Shown: positions 1 through 11,205, numbered from the stretch's first letter. The stretch: DNA of 64,000 nucleotides from Thraustochytrium sp. TN22 (GCA_013306675.1 JABLUY010000097.1:1-64000); one strand, 5' to 3'. Made by a program: numbers and translations. The notes: generated by a model from the letters alone, not told the origin.

Positions 1-41
<41 letters not shown>
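1..41. repeat. (CCG)n trinucleotide repeat
   Basis: About 13 uninterrupted CCG units at the window edge, continuing into a C/G-only sequence. The array may extend beyond the window. Confidence 0.9.
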
Positions 42-1605
42 CTCGCGCCGCGCCGCCGCCGCGCGCGCCGCGTTTCAAATTTGTTTGCGCGCCGCTCCGA
101 GTCGCGGCCGGGCGCCAAGTCTCGTCTGACGCAGCGGGCGGCGCACGACCCGGTCGCTCGCGCCCGCGCTCAGGCTCTCCGCCGCGCTGCAGCGGCACTG
201 GCACCGGCAGGCGCGGGCGGGGAAGTCTGGGAAGGCGGGGGAACGCCTCGCTGCCCTCGCTCACTCGGCCCCGCGCCCCTCGCCGCCTGCCGCCGCCGCG
301 CCTGCTGCGGCCGTCACCGCTGCGCGCGCTCGTCTCGTCTCTCCCCGAGTGCTGCGACCGGCGCACGCGGCTGGGCTGGAGCAGCGCACGTGCGCTTGCC
401 CGTGGGCGCACTCACCACGCCGGCGCGGGACGCGCGCGCGGAGGCGGTCTGGGCCGGCTGGCTCGCGCGCGGCGGCGGCGCGGGCGGCGCTCGCTCGCCG
501 CAGGCGCTCTGCGCGCAGTGCGCCGGCTTGGAACCCGTCGCCGCGCGCTGAGGCTGCGTCGCGTCGCCAGCGAGTGTCGCGGTCGGCGGGAGGGGTACGC
601 CCACTAACTCTTTGCGCGACTTGGAGACGGACTTGGAGGACTTGAAGCTGCGACTGCCAGTGGCCGCTGGCCGCAGGGCCCGGCACTGCAACGCTACAGG
701 GCAACGTGAGCGCCGCCACCGCGGCGCGACTGACCGGGACAGAGATCGCGACTCGGACCACGACAGACGATCGTCTTGGTCCGGGTCGTCCAACAGCGTT
801 GAACAGGCACAGCTGGCCGTGGCAGGCACGGCGACTGACTGTGAGAGCGCGGCTGCAGTGCGGCCCGGGCCTCACTGCCACCATGGCCACGGGGTTGGTT
901 CTCCGCGGCGGACACTGGCAGACACGCGGCGGTCGTGAGCGCTGACGATCGTCCAGTGGCAGGCCGGGGCCATCGAGACGGGCCACGGGTCAGCCTGCAG
1001 CGGGAACCTGGGTCGAGTTGGCAAGCCTGGCTGGGCCAGCAGCTTCGTGCTGCCCGTGGCTGAGAAGCGAACATGCAGCACTCCTGCCTGCCACTGGCTG
1101 GTCCGGCGCTGGCTTCAAGTTGTTGGTCTTGGCCCTGCAAATGCTGGCAGCCGGCTACATTTTTCGGGGACCCTTGCCTTCACCGGCAAGTCCTTTGGAA
1201 GAACCAAGGCTTGCCAGGCGGAGAACCCCGAGTCCACTGCGGAGGACCAGGAGCTTGCGCATTCGCTCGCGGTGGAGAGAGAGCCGACGCATGAGTCTGG
1301 GGCGGATTGGCAACGTGGACAAGCTAGGTGCAAGGCTGTCAGCGGCCTTCGGCAAGCCTGAGCATCGCCAGCACTGAGTTCGGACTCGCTGCAGGTCCTT
1401 CGATCCCTGGCAGGAGTTCCCTCTTGACATGAGTCAGGCTGAGCCAGTCGGCTTGTCAGTGATCCAAGCGTTACTTCCGAATCTAAGATAATCGAGTGCA
1501 GGTGGTACCGGCGCAAGGAGTTGTGCACCGAAGCCGGCGCAGGAACAAACCGAAGGCCTTGGCCGCTACGACGGGCTCTGAGGCTGCTCTTGAATGTGTG
1601 CAGCA
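1..1605. other. Intergenic, no supported gene
   Basis: I find no convincing coding region here. The overlapping open frames on both strands are arginine/alanine-rich and look like by-products of high GC. The stretch opens with a CCG run, has a small AT-rich island at about 73-88 (TTTCAAATTTG) like those upstream of other genes in the window, and holds several copies of a TGCCANTGGC-like motif (655-664, 952-962, 1089-1098). It ends at the stop codon of the minus-strand SLC35B2-like gene. It may be the 5' region of a gene beyond the left edge. Confidence 0.5.
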
Positions 1606-2954
1606 TCAGGTGTTTTCGACGGGCTTGTTGGCGCTGGCCGACGCGGCAGCGGCGGCAGCGGCAGCCTTCTTGTCCTGGCGCTCCTTGTTCTGCCGATAAA
1701 TGCGATAGCCAACGGCGAGGAAGACGACGATGACGCCAATCAGCGAGGGGCCGGAGAGGTCATGCCCGTAAAGGATGCAAGAGATGACGATGCTGAAGAG
1801 CTGGCGGCAGGTCATGATGATGGTGAAGACGAGCGGGCCAAAGGTCTTGATCGTGTAGAAGATGAACATCTGGCCGGTGGCGCCAGTGACGCTGAAGAAG
1901 AAGATGTCCGTCAGGAGGCTGGTGTCAGAGAGCACCACGTCAAGCGAGTAGGAGAGCTCGCCGGACTCGAGCAGGCTGCACACGGTGAAGAAGCAGCTGA
2001 AGGCGTTCACGCCGAACATCATCTGGTACGAGCTCATCTTGTACTCGCCGAAAAGGTGGCCCTGCCACTCTGTGTCGTCGTTGTGTGCGCGCGGGCGCCA
2101 GTCAGTATATTCAAGTTCGGCAAGCAGAGAACCCCGCACAAACGCGCGCGCGAGCACGGTGAAAGAAACGTACGCGAGGTGAAGGAGTCGAAGGTCAGGT
2201 AGCACACGATGAGGAGGATGCCGGAGAAGCTGGTCTCGGTCTCGTTCTCGCGAGTCTCGCTGTTGTTGAGCGTGAAGACCGAGACGCCAAAGCCGATGAC
2301 GAGCGCCACGATGTAATCGTACGTCGGGTAGGACTTGCCGGAGATGAGCTTGCCCATGAGCATAACCGGGATCATCTTGCTGGACTTGGCGAGCACCTGG
2401 GTCGGGAAGGAGATGTACTTGAGCGCCTCGAGCTGGCTCCAGCTGCTGAGCACGTTGGACAGCGAGGTAAAGGAGAACTTGTAAAAGGGCGCGCGGAAGG
2501 TGGGCTGCTCCGTGAAGCTGATGACGGCGCCGGCCGTCATGAGCGCGAGCGCACGGTTGCAAAACACCAGAAAGATAGAGGACTTGAACTTGCCCTGCGA
2601 GTACTCGCTCGTCATGATGCGCTCCTGCAGCACGCCCCACATGAGGTAGGACCCCAGCAGGCCGCCCGCGCAGAAGAGGAGCATCAAGCCGCGAAGCGCC
2701 AGCGACGGCTCCGGCTCGGGCGCCTTGGGCGCGCCATCGTCCTTTGGTACCTGCTCATACTGCGTATCGCTCTTGCCAAACACCATGAACCGCACGGACC
2801 GTGCGTACAGGCTCTGGTCCGAGCCCGCCGGCGGGTTCTTGCGCACCTGCTGGATCGCCACGTACCCCACCGCGAAGATGAAAAAGTACAGGCCGAGGTT
2901 GCGCACCAGGCTCTCCACCCACTCGGGCACCATATCCGTCATCGCCGCCGACAT
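1606..2954 (-). CDS. SLC35B2: SLC35B2-like PAPS (nucleotide-sulfate) transporter, 2 exons
   Basis: Predicted Golgi 3'-phosphoadenosine-5'-phosphosulfate/ADP antiporter supplying sulfotransferases (family knowledge). Two exons, 2174-2954 and 1606-2069, join to a 414-aa multi-pass protein, close to the ~430 aa usual for SLC35B2. Exon 1 ends in YLTFDSFTS and exon 2 resumes WQGHLFGEYK. Together they give the conserved FDSFTSxWQ signature of PAPST1 transporters. The C-terminal part shows typical nucleotide-sugar-transporter helices (SVTGATGQMFIFYTIKTFG, FTIIMTCRQLFSIVIS) and ends in a short lysine/alanine-rich cytosolic tail. The start ATG at 2954 begins MSAAMTDMVPEW just before a hydrophobic segment. 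It is head-to-head with the Sec7 gene. SLC35B3 or another SLC35B member is the main alternative. Confidence 0.88.
2070..2173 (-). other. Spliceosomal intron of the SLC35B2-like gene
   Basis: A 104-nt intron. The donor reads GTACGTTTC and the acceptor GACACAG, with a textbook TACTGAC branch-point sequence about 31 nt before the acceptor. Splicing creates a Gln codon (C|AG) and restores the frame into WQGHLFG. Without it, the frame of exon 1 runs into unrelated residues. Confidence 0.92.
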
Positions 2955-3248
2955 CTCGCCCTCCGTCGCCGCCGCCGCAGCGTCGCACTCCTTGCTCGCC
3001 GTCGTTCTGCTGCTCCAGCTAGCTAGGCCGCCGCGGCCGTTTGCTCCACCTCCTCGCCGGGCGACGCGCCGCTGCCGCCGAAAGCAAGGGGGGAGGGGGA
3101 GGGAAGGAGACGGGTTGCGCCCGCGCCTCGCACGTCCTCGCCGCAGCCGCCGCCGCTCCCGCCGCGCGCGCTGCTGCCGGAGTCCGGGTCGGAGAAGGGT
3201 CTGCCACGCGGCAGCTGCGGCTTGTCTCCCGTGGAGTCGACGGCGATG

Positions 3249-3272
3249 AATTCAAAAGATCCAATTCGAAAA
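3249..3272. promoter_or_regulatory. AT-rich AATTC/TTCGAA island, candidate promoter element
   Basis: Contains AATTCAAAAG and CCAATTCGAAAA about 300 bp upstream of the SLC35B2-like start, embedded in GC-only DNA. The same AATTCGAA-type words recur upstream of the Sec7, kinase-FYVE/RMDN and ferlin genes. The regulatory role is an inference from position and recurrence. Confidence 0.35.
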
Positions 3273-4054
3273 TGGTCTGCCCCGCCAGTGCCGCCCGGCC
3301 AGACTCCGGCGGCGCGCGGCGCGCGGCGCGCGCTGCTGCGCACAGCAGCGAGGCGCCGGGACGCGCGCGCGGAGAGCCGAAGGAGTTCGGAGGGAGCGAG
3401 GGGCCAGACGCGCGGCCTGCAGCCTGCTGCTCTGCGCGACGAACTAGGGACCTTGGGGACCTTGCTCAGGCTCCTCGCCGCCGCCGCAAGGCCCGGCCCG
3501 GCTGGACGTCGTTCGCCTGGACTCCGGCGAGGACGGCGAGGATGCGAGGATGGGTTCAGGGGAGAGTGGGGCGTGTCCAGTGCGATGGATGTGAGAGAGG
3601 CTGAGACAGGTAGCTAACTTCCCTTGTTTGAACTTGTGTCGGCTTGTCGCGGCCGCACGCAGCAGCAGCGAGCTTGAGATGATCATCACTAACGGAGTGG
3701 TATCCCTTCCCTCTCGCCAGGTCGCGCCTTGCTGTGCTGCGTTGAGCGATGCTGTACTACGCCACGCTGCATCACAGCTACCTCTCGCTGGGCTTCATCT
3801 TGTGCGTAATGCGCAAAACGTCCAAGCTCCACAGAGTCTACACCTCGTCTTGCCTTGCCGCCCTGGGTCTGGGTGGGTTCCTTGACGACTTCCACTGCTC
3901 TGCTTGGTGGCGGCACGCATCTTCGCGCGTCGCCTCGCATTCCAGCCGACGCCTCGCATGGTCGCCCACGCCACGCCGCGCAGGAGCGCATCTATGGCTC
4001 TTCTCCTCCTCCTCCTCCGCCTCCTCATCATCATTATCAACATCATCGTCATCA

Positions 4055-4172
4055 TCCTCATCCTCATCCTCATCCTCATCCTCATCCTCATCCTCATCCT
4101 CATCCTCATCCTCATCCTCATCCTCATCCTCATCCTCATCCTCATCCTCATCCTCATCCTCATCCTCATCCT
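4055..4172. repeat. (TCCTCA)n hexanucleotide microsatellite
   Basis: About 19-20 units of TCCTCA, flanked by imperfect TCC/TCA triplets back to about 4000 and on to about 4198. It is open in several frames: minus-strand (DE)n and (MR)n, plus-strand (HP)n and (IL)n. This explains the long low-complexity frames here and argues against a gene. Confidence 0.9.
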
Positions 4173-4286
4173 CGTCATCGTCATCATCGTTCTCGTGACG
4201 GTCGTTGCCGTCGTTGTCGCCGTTGTCGTTGTCGAAGGCGGAGGGCCTAGGATCCACCGAGGGCGCGCGAGTTTCGCCGGCGATGA

Positions 4287-4301
4287 TTTCGAATTCGAAT
4301 C
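4287..4301. promoter_or_regulatory. TTTCGAATTCGAATC palindromic island
   Basis: A near-perfect palindrome centred on GAATTC, about 390 bp upstream of the Sec7 ATG. It is related to the motif upstream of three other gene pairs in the window. The promoter role is inferred. Confidence 0.35.
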
Positions 4302-4685
4302 AACAACGTCGGCGGCGCGCGAGCAGGCGCGGCAAGGCCGCAACCTGGGCGCGGGCGGGGCTCGCGCGGCAGCGGGCGGCGCCGCGGCGCGCGCGGGAGG
4401 TGCCTGCGGGCGCTCGCCGCGCGCGGCGGGCCGGAGCCGCGCGGCGGCCGCCAGCGGGGCGGCGCGCACCGGGCGGGCGAGCGAGCGAGCGAGACGACCA
4501 CGTAGACGCACCGCGCGGCGCCGCAAGGGGCGCTCTCGCGCGGGCCGGCCGGCGGGCAGGCGGGCAGGCGGGCAGGAGGGCAGGCATAGCCGCGCGCGCG
4601 CGCAGTGCCGTGCTGCGCTGTGCCGTGCCGTGCCGTCATCTTACCCGTGCCGTCATCGTGACGGCTCGGCGCAAAGACGGGCAGG

Positions 4686-7600
4686 ATGCGCGAGGTGCTG
4701 GAGACGACGCTGAAGCGGCTGGTGAAGGAGGCCGGGCGCAGGCAGGCGGCGCTCAAGGACGCGAGCAGCGAGGCGCTGCAGCGGCTGCAGGCGAGCGAGG
4801 ACGATGCGGACCTGCGCGCGGAGAAGTTCTTGCAGCCGCTGCTGCTGGCGCTGGCCGCGCCGCAGCCCAAAGTTGTCGTGGCGGCGCTGGATTGCTTCCA
4901 AAAACTCATGTCGTACGGGTTCTTTCAGGGCCAAGGCTTGGCCAGTGAGGCCGGCCTGGAGACGAACAACGACCCGGACGCCACCGTCATGGACGTCGTG
5001 GTGCGCGCCATTTGCGCGTGCGAGGACACGGACGGCCGCGGCGGGGGCACCGACGAGGCCGTGCAGCTGCAGGTCATTAAGGCACTGCTGACGGCCGTCA
5101 CGAGCTCTGGCTGCGGCGTGCACGAAACCTCGCTGCTCAACTCGGTGCGCGCATGCTACCACATCCACCTGTACTCGCGCAATCCGGTCAACAAGACGAC
5201 GGCCAAGGCTACGCTCACGCAGATGATGAGCGCCATCTTTCAGCAGATGGAGCTCATCGACGCACGACTGGCCAGCCCGCGCGGCGCAGAGATGCCCTCG
5301 CAGCCGCCGCATGCTCCGGCCTCAACGCGGACGGCACACAGCGCATCGACCGCCACAGACGAAGGCAGCGCGCAACAACAACAACAACAACAACAGCAAC
5401 AACAGCTGGAGAAGGAGGAGGAGGAGGCGGCGGAGGCGGAGGAGGAGGCGGAACGCGCGGAGACAGACGGCGCGCCGGCCGCGCCCAAGAGCCGAGCGCC
5501 GTCCGTTGCCTCTGCCGCGGACCCGGCCACGCCCTCTGCGCTTGATGACCTCATGTACGCCGGCGTGGTTGCGACCCTAGACATGGACCAGCTCGTCCGA
5601 AGCAACGTCGCGACTCGCAGCGCCGCGGACGGCGGGAAACGACGCAGCGCCAGTAGCGGCGGAAAGCGCAAGGCCGCCGCCGGCGGAGCGCCGGCGGTGC
5701 GCACCTCGCCCTTCAAGTCCATCCAGCACAAGGACGCCTACCTGCTCTTCCGCGCGCTTTGCAAGCTCTCCATGAAGAATCAAAGCCTGGTGGACGGCAC
5801 GGGAACGAGCGATCACCACGTGCCGGACCCCATCGCGCTGCGGTCCAAGATCCTCTCGCTAGACCTCGTCCTGAGCATCCTGGAGGCGAGCGGGCCCGCC
5901 TTCCGCAACAACAAGGACTTCATCTACGCCATCAAGACATACCTGACGAGCTCGCTGGTCAAGAACTCCGTGTCCACCAACACACAGGTGGTCGGACTCT
6001 CGCTGCGCATCTTCGTGGCCCTGCAGGCGCGCTTCCCGGAGCACCTCAAGGAGGAGATCGAGCTGGTCATCTCCAAGATCTTCTTGCCGCTCCTGGAGTC
6101 GTCCAACTCGCCGCATGAGCACAAGCTGCTCGTGCTCGAGGTCTTTGAGCAAATCTCCAAGGACGTAGAGACGCTCGTCAGCATCTTCCTCAACTACGAC
6201 TGCGACTGGGATAGCATCGACCTGTACTCGCGCATCGTCAAGGTGCTGTCCAAGCTGGCGTCCGGCCCGCGGCCAACCACTGCGGCCAGCCAGCTCTCGC
6301 AGGAGGACCAGCAGCGCGTCGCGCTTCACGATATGTCGCTCGTCTCCATCGTGTCCATCCTGCAGTCGCTCGCCGAGTTCACCCACGTGCAGGAGAACCT
6401 GCCGCGCGCCAGCGACGCCGACAATGGCGACGGCCCGCACACCGCCAACACGGAGCCGGTCGCGGCGCCGCCTACGCCGGACTCGCACTCGGCCACGGCG
6501 GCGGCGGCCGAGGCTGCCGCGGACGGCGTAGACGACGCCGTCGAGGAGGAGTCCACGGCGGAGCGGCTCGTGTCGCGGCAGGGCTCGCTGGGCGCGCTCG
6601 CGGACGCCGCCGGCCTGCGCCGCCTCAAGGTGGACTCCTTCCAGCAGAAGCAGCGCTACCGGCGCGACATCGAGAGCGCCGCGTCCAAGTTCCTCATCAA
6701 GCCCAAGCGCGGCATCGACTTTCTCGTCAAGGCCGGCTACATTGACTACACGCCGGAGGACGTGGCGTCGGCGCTCCTGCAGTTCGCCGACGTCTTCTCC
6801 AAGACCAAGATTGGCGAGTTTCTCGGCGAGGACGCCGACTTCAACGTGCAGACGCTCTACTGCTACGTGGACCAGCTCGACTTTACGGACCAGGTCATTG
6901 ATAACGCGCTGCGCACCTTTCTGGCCGGCTTCCGCCTGCCCGGCGAGGCGCAGAAGATTGACCGCATCATCGAGAAGTTCGCGGCGCGCTACTTCGAGAC
7001 CAATCCCAAGAGCTTCCCGAGCGCCGACACGGCCTATGTGCTGGCCTTTGCCATCATCATGCTGCACACCGACCTGCACAACCCGAACATCCCGCCCGAG
7101 AAGAAGATGTCGGACCAGGCCTTCATCAACATGAACGGCGGGATCGCCGGCGGCCGCGACCTGGACCCGGTCTTTCTGCAGGGCATCTACGAGCGCATCA
7201 AGGACCAGGAGATCGCCCTCAAGGAGGACGAGGGCGAGCGCGAGCGCATGAAGCCCAAGTCGGCAGGCGGCATGGGCTTCTTTGGCGGCGGCCGTGAGGC
7301 GCGCACGCGCCAAAAGCAAAAGGCCTTCACCAAGGAGCGCCTCGAGATCCTCGAGGCCGCCAGCCTCCTGCTGCCGGGCTCCCGCGGCAAGCCTGGCACG
7401 CCCGGCGGCGCCTCGGGCGCCTCGGGCGCCTCGGCGGGCGCCGGTGCCGCGGGGGGCGGCACCGGCACCCGCCCACAGTCCCTCCCGCGCGTCCGCTCCG
7501 CCGTCGCGGCGGCAGCCGCGGCCGTCTCCGAGGAGGCAGCCGCCGCCGCCTCCGCTGCGGCTGCCGCGGTCGCCTCGGCCACGGGCAGCGAGGCGGCCAG

Positions 7601-10600
7601 CGAGGCCGACAGCCTCGCTGGCGGCCAGTCGCGGCATGCGCAGGCGCCCAACGCGCAGGACGCGGCGAACGGCGACGAAGTGAACGGCGGCGCCGCGGCC
7701 GACGAGGAGGACGGCGCGGCCGGCGAGGGTGACGCCGGCGACGCCGGCTACCTGTACGACTCGAATGACCACGTGCGGCCCATGTTCGACGTCACGTGGG
7801 CGCCCTTTTGTGCCGTGTTCTCGGTGAACATGCAAAACACAAACGAGTTCGTCACCGTGGACGCTGTGGTGACCGGCATGAAGGCGGCGCTGCGCATCGC
7901 GTGCCGCTTCCACATGGCGGACGAGCGGCGCACGTTGCTGGACGCCCTCATCAAGTTCACGCTGCTCAACACGACGCAGGAGATGAAGGCCAAGCACATC
8001 GAGTGCGTGCGCACACTGGTGGAGGTCGTGCAGCTCGAGGGCGACTTCCTCGGCTCCTCCTGGGAGCCGGCGCTCAAGTGCTTCTCGCAGCTCTCACGCC
8101 TGCAGCTCATCTACTCGGGCGTCTCGGACGACCTGGCGCACGCGCAGCGTAGCCGCATCCCTCGACGCCGCTCCTTCGGCGCCGCCTCCGCCGGGCTTGC
8201 CCCGCCCGCCTCGAGCGGCGCGGCAGACGGCGGCGCAGGCGGCGCAGGCGGTCACCACGCGAACGGCGGCGCCAGCGGCGGCGCCGGCGAGGGCGGCATC
8301 TTCTCGTACTTTCAGTCCGGTCCTTCGCCGCAGCAGGTGGCGCGCATCACGGACGAGGACAACGCAGTGCGCGTGGTCAAGGCGCTCGACATGATCCAGA
8401 TCGACCGCATCTTTCTGGACTCGGTCAACCTCGGGTCCAGCGCCATTATCGACATGGTCGACGCGCTCTGCGCCGTCTCGCGCATGGAGCTCGAGGCGAA
8501 CGCCGGCGCGCATACCATGCTGGGGCGGTCCACCCAGGACAACACGCCGCGCACCTTCTCGCTGCAGAAGCTCGTCGAGGTGGCGGACTCCAACATGGAC
8601 ACGCGGCCGCGCTTCGTGTGGGGCCGCGTCTGGTCCATCCTCTCGGAGCACTTCACGCTGGCCGGCTGCCACGCCGACGTGCGCATCTCCATGTACGCCA
8701 TCGACTCGCTGCGGCAGCTCACAGTCAAGTTCCTCGAGAAGGACGAGCTCACCGGCTTTAGCTTCCAGCTTCAGTTCATGGCGCCTTTTGAGCGCATGAT
8801 CGCCACCTCCAAGAGCCCCGAGCTGCGCGACCTCGTGCTGCGCTGCTCCGAGCACATTATCCTCACGCGCAGCAAGCACATCAAGTCCGGCTGGCGCGTC
8901 TTGCTCAACGTGCTCTCCGTTGGCGGCAACGACCCGACCGTCGAGGTGCACACGCTCGCCTTCAAGGTGCTCGACCGCCTCGTCAAGGAGCACCTCGGCG
9001 CCCTCGACGCGCACTTTCTGGAACTCGTCAACTGCCTCTTCTCCTTCGCGGCGAACCGCGCCAACAAGGACGCAGCCATCCCGCGCCACGCGCTCTCGCT
9101 CCTGGACCAGGCGCTGCGCGACCTCTTCGCGCGGCCCGGTCCGCCCTTGAGCGTCACCACGCCCGCCGACACGGACGGCCTGCTGCGGCTCTGGGCGCTC
9201 GTGCGCGGCCTCGTCCTGCTCACGGCCGACCCGCGCCCTTCGCTGCGCGAACACGCGCGGGACCTCCTCTTCTCGCGCCTGCGCGAGGGCGCGCCGCGCA
9301 TCGCGCCGCGCATCTGGAGCTTTCTCCTGCGCCACACGCTGCTCGCCCTCTTCGCGCAGCTGCGCGACAGTCTGCAGCCCTTCTCGGCGGACAGCATCGC
9401 GCGCGTGCGCGCGGCGCGCGGCGCCTACATGCTGCGCGCCGAGGAGGCGGACCGCGAGCTCCTGGGTCTGCTCGAGGCGCGCCAGGCACCCGAGGTCACG
9501 CCGGCCTCCCTCGAGGTTCTCCTCGAGCCGGGCGAGCCGGCGCTCGACACCACGCTCGGCAAGCTGCTCTCGCAGACCGTCGACCTTTTGGGCGGCTTCC
9601 TGAACGGCAACTTGGCGGACAGCACGGCCGAGGACGTGCCGCAGCTGGACGAGGCGGAGCGGGCCGCCTGGGTCCAGGGCGCGCGGGACATGGCGCAGGA
9701 CCTCCTCCTCGAGGACCTGCTCGGCCTCGTGGAGCGACTAGCGCTCACCAACTCGGGCCAGGTCTCGAGCATTGGCGTGGGCATCCTCGCCAAGCTGCTC
9801 TCGCAGGCCGGCAAGGATCTCGGCAAGGACCGCTGGGGCCTCATCACGTCTACCATCACGCACATTTTGCAGGACTCCACGCCGCGCTTCCTCACGAGCA
9901 AGGCCACGCGCGTGTGGCTCAAGCTCGACAAGGCGCAAGGCGCAGAGGCGGAGGAAGAGGCGGGCAAGGACACGGACAAGCGCAGCGAGAGCCCTGCGGC
10001 GGCCAATGGCACGGCGCCTCCCGGCGCTACGCCCGGCGACGAGGACGGCAAGAGTCCGGACGAGAGGGAGCTGGCGAGGGACGCGGAGGAGGGAGGTGAT
10101 GGCGACATGGATAGCGAGACGCCGACGTTGCCCGAGCCCGTCGCCAAGGACGGGACCACCTTTGAGTTCCATGAGCCGCGGCCCGGAGACCTCCTGCCCT
10201 TTAGCAACAGCACGGCCTTCACGATGAGCGCCGTGCAGCTGCAACTTCTGGAGGTGTTGGGCCGTGTGTTGACGGCCAACATCGGCGTCATGGGCGAGGG
10301 TGACCTGCTGCGGCTACTGGACTTGATCGAGGAGTCCGTGCGGTTCTCGCACGACTTCAACGACGATCTCGCGCTACGCCAGGAGCTGCAGCGCCGCGGC
10401 TTCATGTCGGACGACACGAGCGGCTTTCCGCCGTCGCTGCTGCGCCAGGAGAGCCTAGCGCTCGGCCGCTACATCTCGCTGCTCTTTCGCGCCGACGGCG
10501 ACGCAGAGCGCATCGCGCTTTCGGACGCGGCGCTCTCGAGCATCGCGGCTCGCCTCGAGAAAACCCTGCACGCCCTCTTCATGCATTACCTCTTCCAGGA

Positions 10601-10886
10601 CCGCACGCGCACTGCCGAGCTCGAGCAGCTCGACGTCCTGGCTGCACGCCAGACTGCCTCGGAGGCCGAGATGGACATGCGCTACTTTACGCCCGTCGTC
10701 GCGCAGAGCCTGCACGAGGTCCTGCACTGGGACATCTCCAAGATGCGCCGCCAGCTGCCCTGGCTGTATCCTCTGCTCACCGCACTGCTTGACTGCGGCA
10801 ACCGCGAGGTGCACGCGGCCCTGCGCCAAATCTTTGACCAGCAGATCTCCAAGCTCCTCGGCTTTGACGTCAAGGAGAAGGCCTGA
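4686..10886 (+). CDS. Large Arf guanine-nucleotide exchange factor, BIG/Sec7 family
   Basis: Predicted trans-Golgi/endosomal GEF that loads GTP on Arf GTPases for vesicle budding. The 2066-aa protein has the BIG/Sec7 layout. The N-terminal DCB region (residues 1-80) includes KVVVAALDCFQKLMSYG. HUS-like helices lie around 350-520. The Sec7 domain spans about 650-840, with motif FRLPGEAQKIDRIIEKFA holding the catalytic 'glutamic finger' at Glu754, then AYVLAFAIIMLHTDLHNPNI. HDS-like helical repeats continue to the end. Linkers are low complexity: a Q run near residue 232, and Ala/Gly-rich blocks at about 900-1000 and 1170-1200. Length is near that of animal and plant BIG proteins (about 1700-1850 aa). 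The ATG at 4686 directly precedes the DCB sequence. One uninterrupted exon. Confidence 0.96.
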   Translation: MREVLETTLKRLVKEAGRRQAALKDASSEALQRLQASEDDADLRAEKFLQPLLLALAAPQPKVVVAALDCFQKLMSYGFFQGQGLASEAGLETNNDPDATVMDVVVRAICACEDTDGRGGGTDEAVQLQVIKALLTAVTSSGCGVHETSLLNSVRACYHIHLYSRNPVNKTTAKATLTQMMSAIFQQMELIDARLASPRGAEMPSQPPHAPASTRTAHSASTATDEGSAQQQQQQQQQQQLEKEEEEAAEAEEEAERAETDGAPAAPKSRAPSVASAADPATPSALDDLMYAGVVATLDMDQLVRSNVATRSAADGGKRRSASSGGKRKAAAGGAPAVRTSPFKSIQHKDAYLLFRALCKLSMKNQSLVDGTGTSDHHVPDPIALRSKILSLDLVLSILEASGPAFRNNKDFIYAIKTYLTSSLVKNSVSTNTQVVGLSLRIFVALQARFPEHLKEEIELVISKIFLPLLESSNSPHEHKLLVLEVFEQISKDVETLVSIFLNYDCDWDSIDLYSRIVKVLSKLASGPRPTTAASQLSQEDQQRVALHDMSLVSIVSILQSLAEFTHVQENLPRASDADNGDGPHTANTEPVAAPPTPDSHSATAAAAEAAADGVDDAVEEESTAERLVSRQGSLGALADAAGLRRLKVDSFQQKQRYRRDIESAASKFLIKPKRGIDFLVKAGYIDYTPEDVASALLQFADVFSKTKIGEFLGEDADFNVQTLYCYVDQLDFTDQVIDNALRTFLAGFRLPGEAQKIDRIIEKFAARYFETNPKSFPSADTAYVLAFAIIMLHTDLHNPNIPPEKKMSDQAFINMNGGIAGGRDLDPVFLQGIYERIKDQEIALKEDEGERERMKPKSAGGMGFFGGGREARTRQKQKAFTKERLEILEAASLLLPGSRGKPGTPGGASGASGASAGAGAAGGGTGTRPQSLPRVRSAVAAAAAAVSEEAAAAASAAAAAVASATGSEAASEADSLAGGQSRHAQAPNAQDAANGDEVNGGAAADEEDGAAGEGDAGDAGYLYDSNDHVRPMFDVTWAPFCAVFSVNMQNTNEFVTVDAVVTGMKAALRIACRFHMADERRTLLDALIKFTLLNTTQEMKAKHIECVRTLVEVVQLEGDFLGSSWEPALKCFSQLSRLQLIYSGVSDDLAHAQRSRIPRRRSFGAASAGLAPPASSGAADGGAGGAGGHHANGGASGGAGEGGIFSYFQSGPSPQQVARITDEDNAVRVVKALDMIQIDRIFLDSVNLGSSAIIDMVDALCAVSRMELEANAGAHTMLGRSTQDNTPRTFSLQKLVEVADSNMDTRPRFVWGRVWSILSEHFTLAGCHADVRISMYAIDSLRQLTVKFLEKDELTGFSFQLQFMAPFERMIATSKSPELRDLVLRCSEHIILTRSKHIKSGWRVLLNVLSVGGNDPTVEVHTLAFKVLDRLVKEHLGALDAHFLELVNCLFSFAANRANKDAAIPRHALSLLDQALRDLFARPGPPLSVTTPADTDGLLRLWALVRGLVLLTADPRPSLREHARDLLFSRLREGAPRIAPRIWSFLLRHTLLALFAQLRDSLQPFSADSIARVRAARGAYMLRAEEADRELLGLLEARQAPEVTPASLEVLLEPGEPALDTTLGKLLSQTVDLLGGFLNGNLADSTAEDVPQLDEAERAAWVQGARDMAQDLLLEDLLGLVERLALTNSGQVSSIGVGILAKLLSQAGKDLGKDRWGLITSTITHILQDSTPRFLTSKATRVWLKLDKAQGAEAEEEAGKDTDKRSESPAAANGTAPPGATPGDEDGKSPDERELARDAEEGGDGDMDSETPTLPEPVAKDGTTFEFHEPRPGDLLPFSNSTAFTMSAVQLQLLEVLGRVLTANIGVMGEGDLLRLLDLIEESVRFSHDFNDDLALRQELQRRGFMSDDTSGFPPSLLRQESLALGRYISLLFRADGDAERIALSDAALSSIAARLEKTLHALFMHYLFQDRTRTAELEQLDVLAARQTASEAEMDMRYFTPVVAQSLHEVLHWDISKMRRQLPWLYPLLTALLDCGNREVHAALRQIFDQQISKLLGFDVKEKA

Positions 10887-10902
10887 TTTTTCTCAGCAAG
10901 GT

Positions 10903-10903
<1 letters not shown>

Positions 10904-10937
<34 letters not shown>
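10904..10937. repeat. (GAT)n trinucleotide repeat
   Basis: About ten GAT/ATG units followed by an interrupted TTGATGATGG, immediately 3' of the Sec7 stop codon. Confidence 0.9.
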
Positions 10938-10980
10938 TTGATGATGGGTGGTAGGCCTAGGCTAGAGATCTTTGACAAGT

Positions 10981-11107
<127 letters not shown>

Positions 11108-11205
11108 GGATGACAAGAAGCGACTTGACGTCTCTTGTTCTACAAGCATTGCATGATGTGATGATTTTGCTTGCAGACGCTTCTTTTTATGTCTCAGCGA
11201 CCACT

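Larger units (their letters stand above)
2955..4685. other. Divergent intergenic region between SLC35B2-like and Sec7 genes
   Basis: No gene supported. The open frames here are Arg/Ala/Ser-rich or translate a hexanucleotide microsatellite (acidic DE runs on the minus strand, HP or IL runs on the plus). Two AT-rich islands, near 3249-3272 and 4287-4301, stand out from GC-rich surroundings. A cluster of GGGC(A/G)-type short repeats lies just upstream of the Sec7 start (about 4548-4640). Confidence 0.6.

Noticed and set aside
3838-4257. 139-aa acidic (DE)n protein on the minus strand
   Set aside because: Translation of the TCCTCA microsatellite with no conserved flanks. Other frames of the same repeat are equally open.
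4548-4640. GGGCA/GCGTG pentamer runs as possible telomere-like or CRISPR repeats
   Set aside because: Short, irregular and without spacers. They are ordinary simple repeats upstream of the Sec7 gene.
5859-7997. 712-aa minus-strand frame within Sec7
   Set aside because: Antisense to the catalytic Sec7 domain. Arg/Val/Leu/Gly-rich shadow typical of GC-rich genes.
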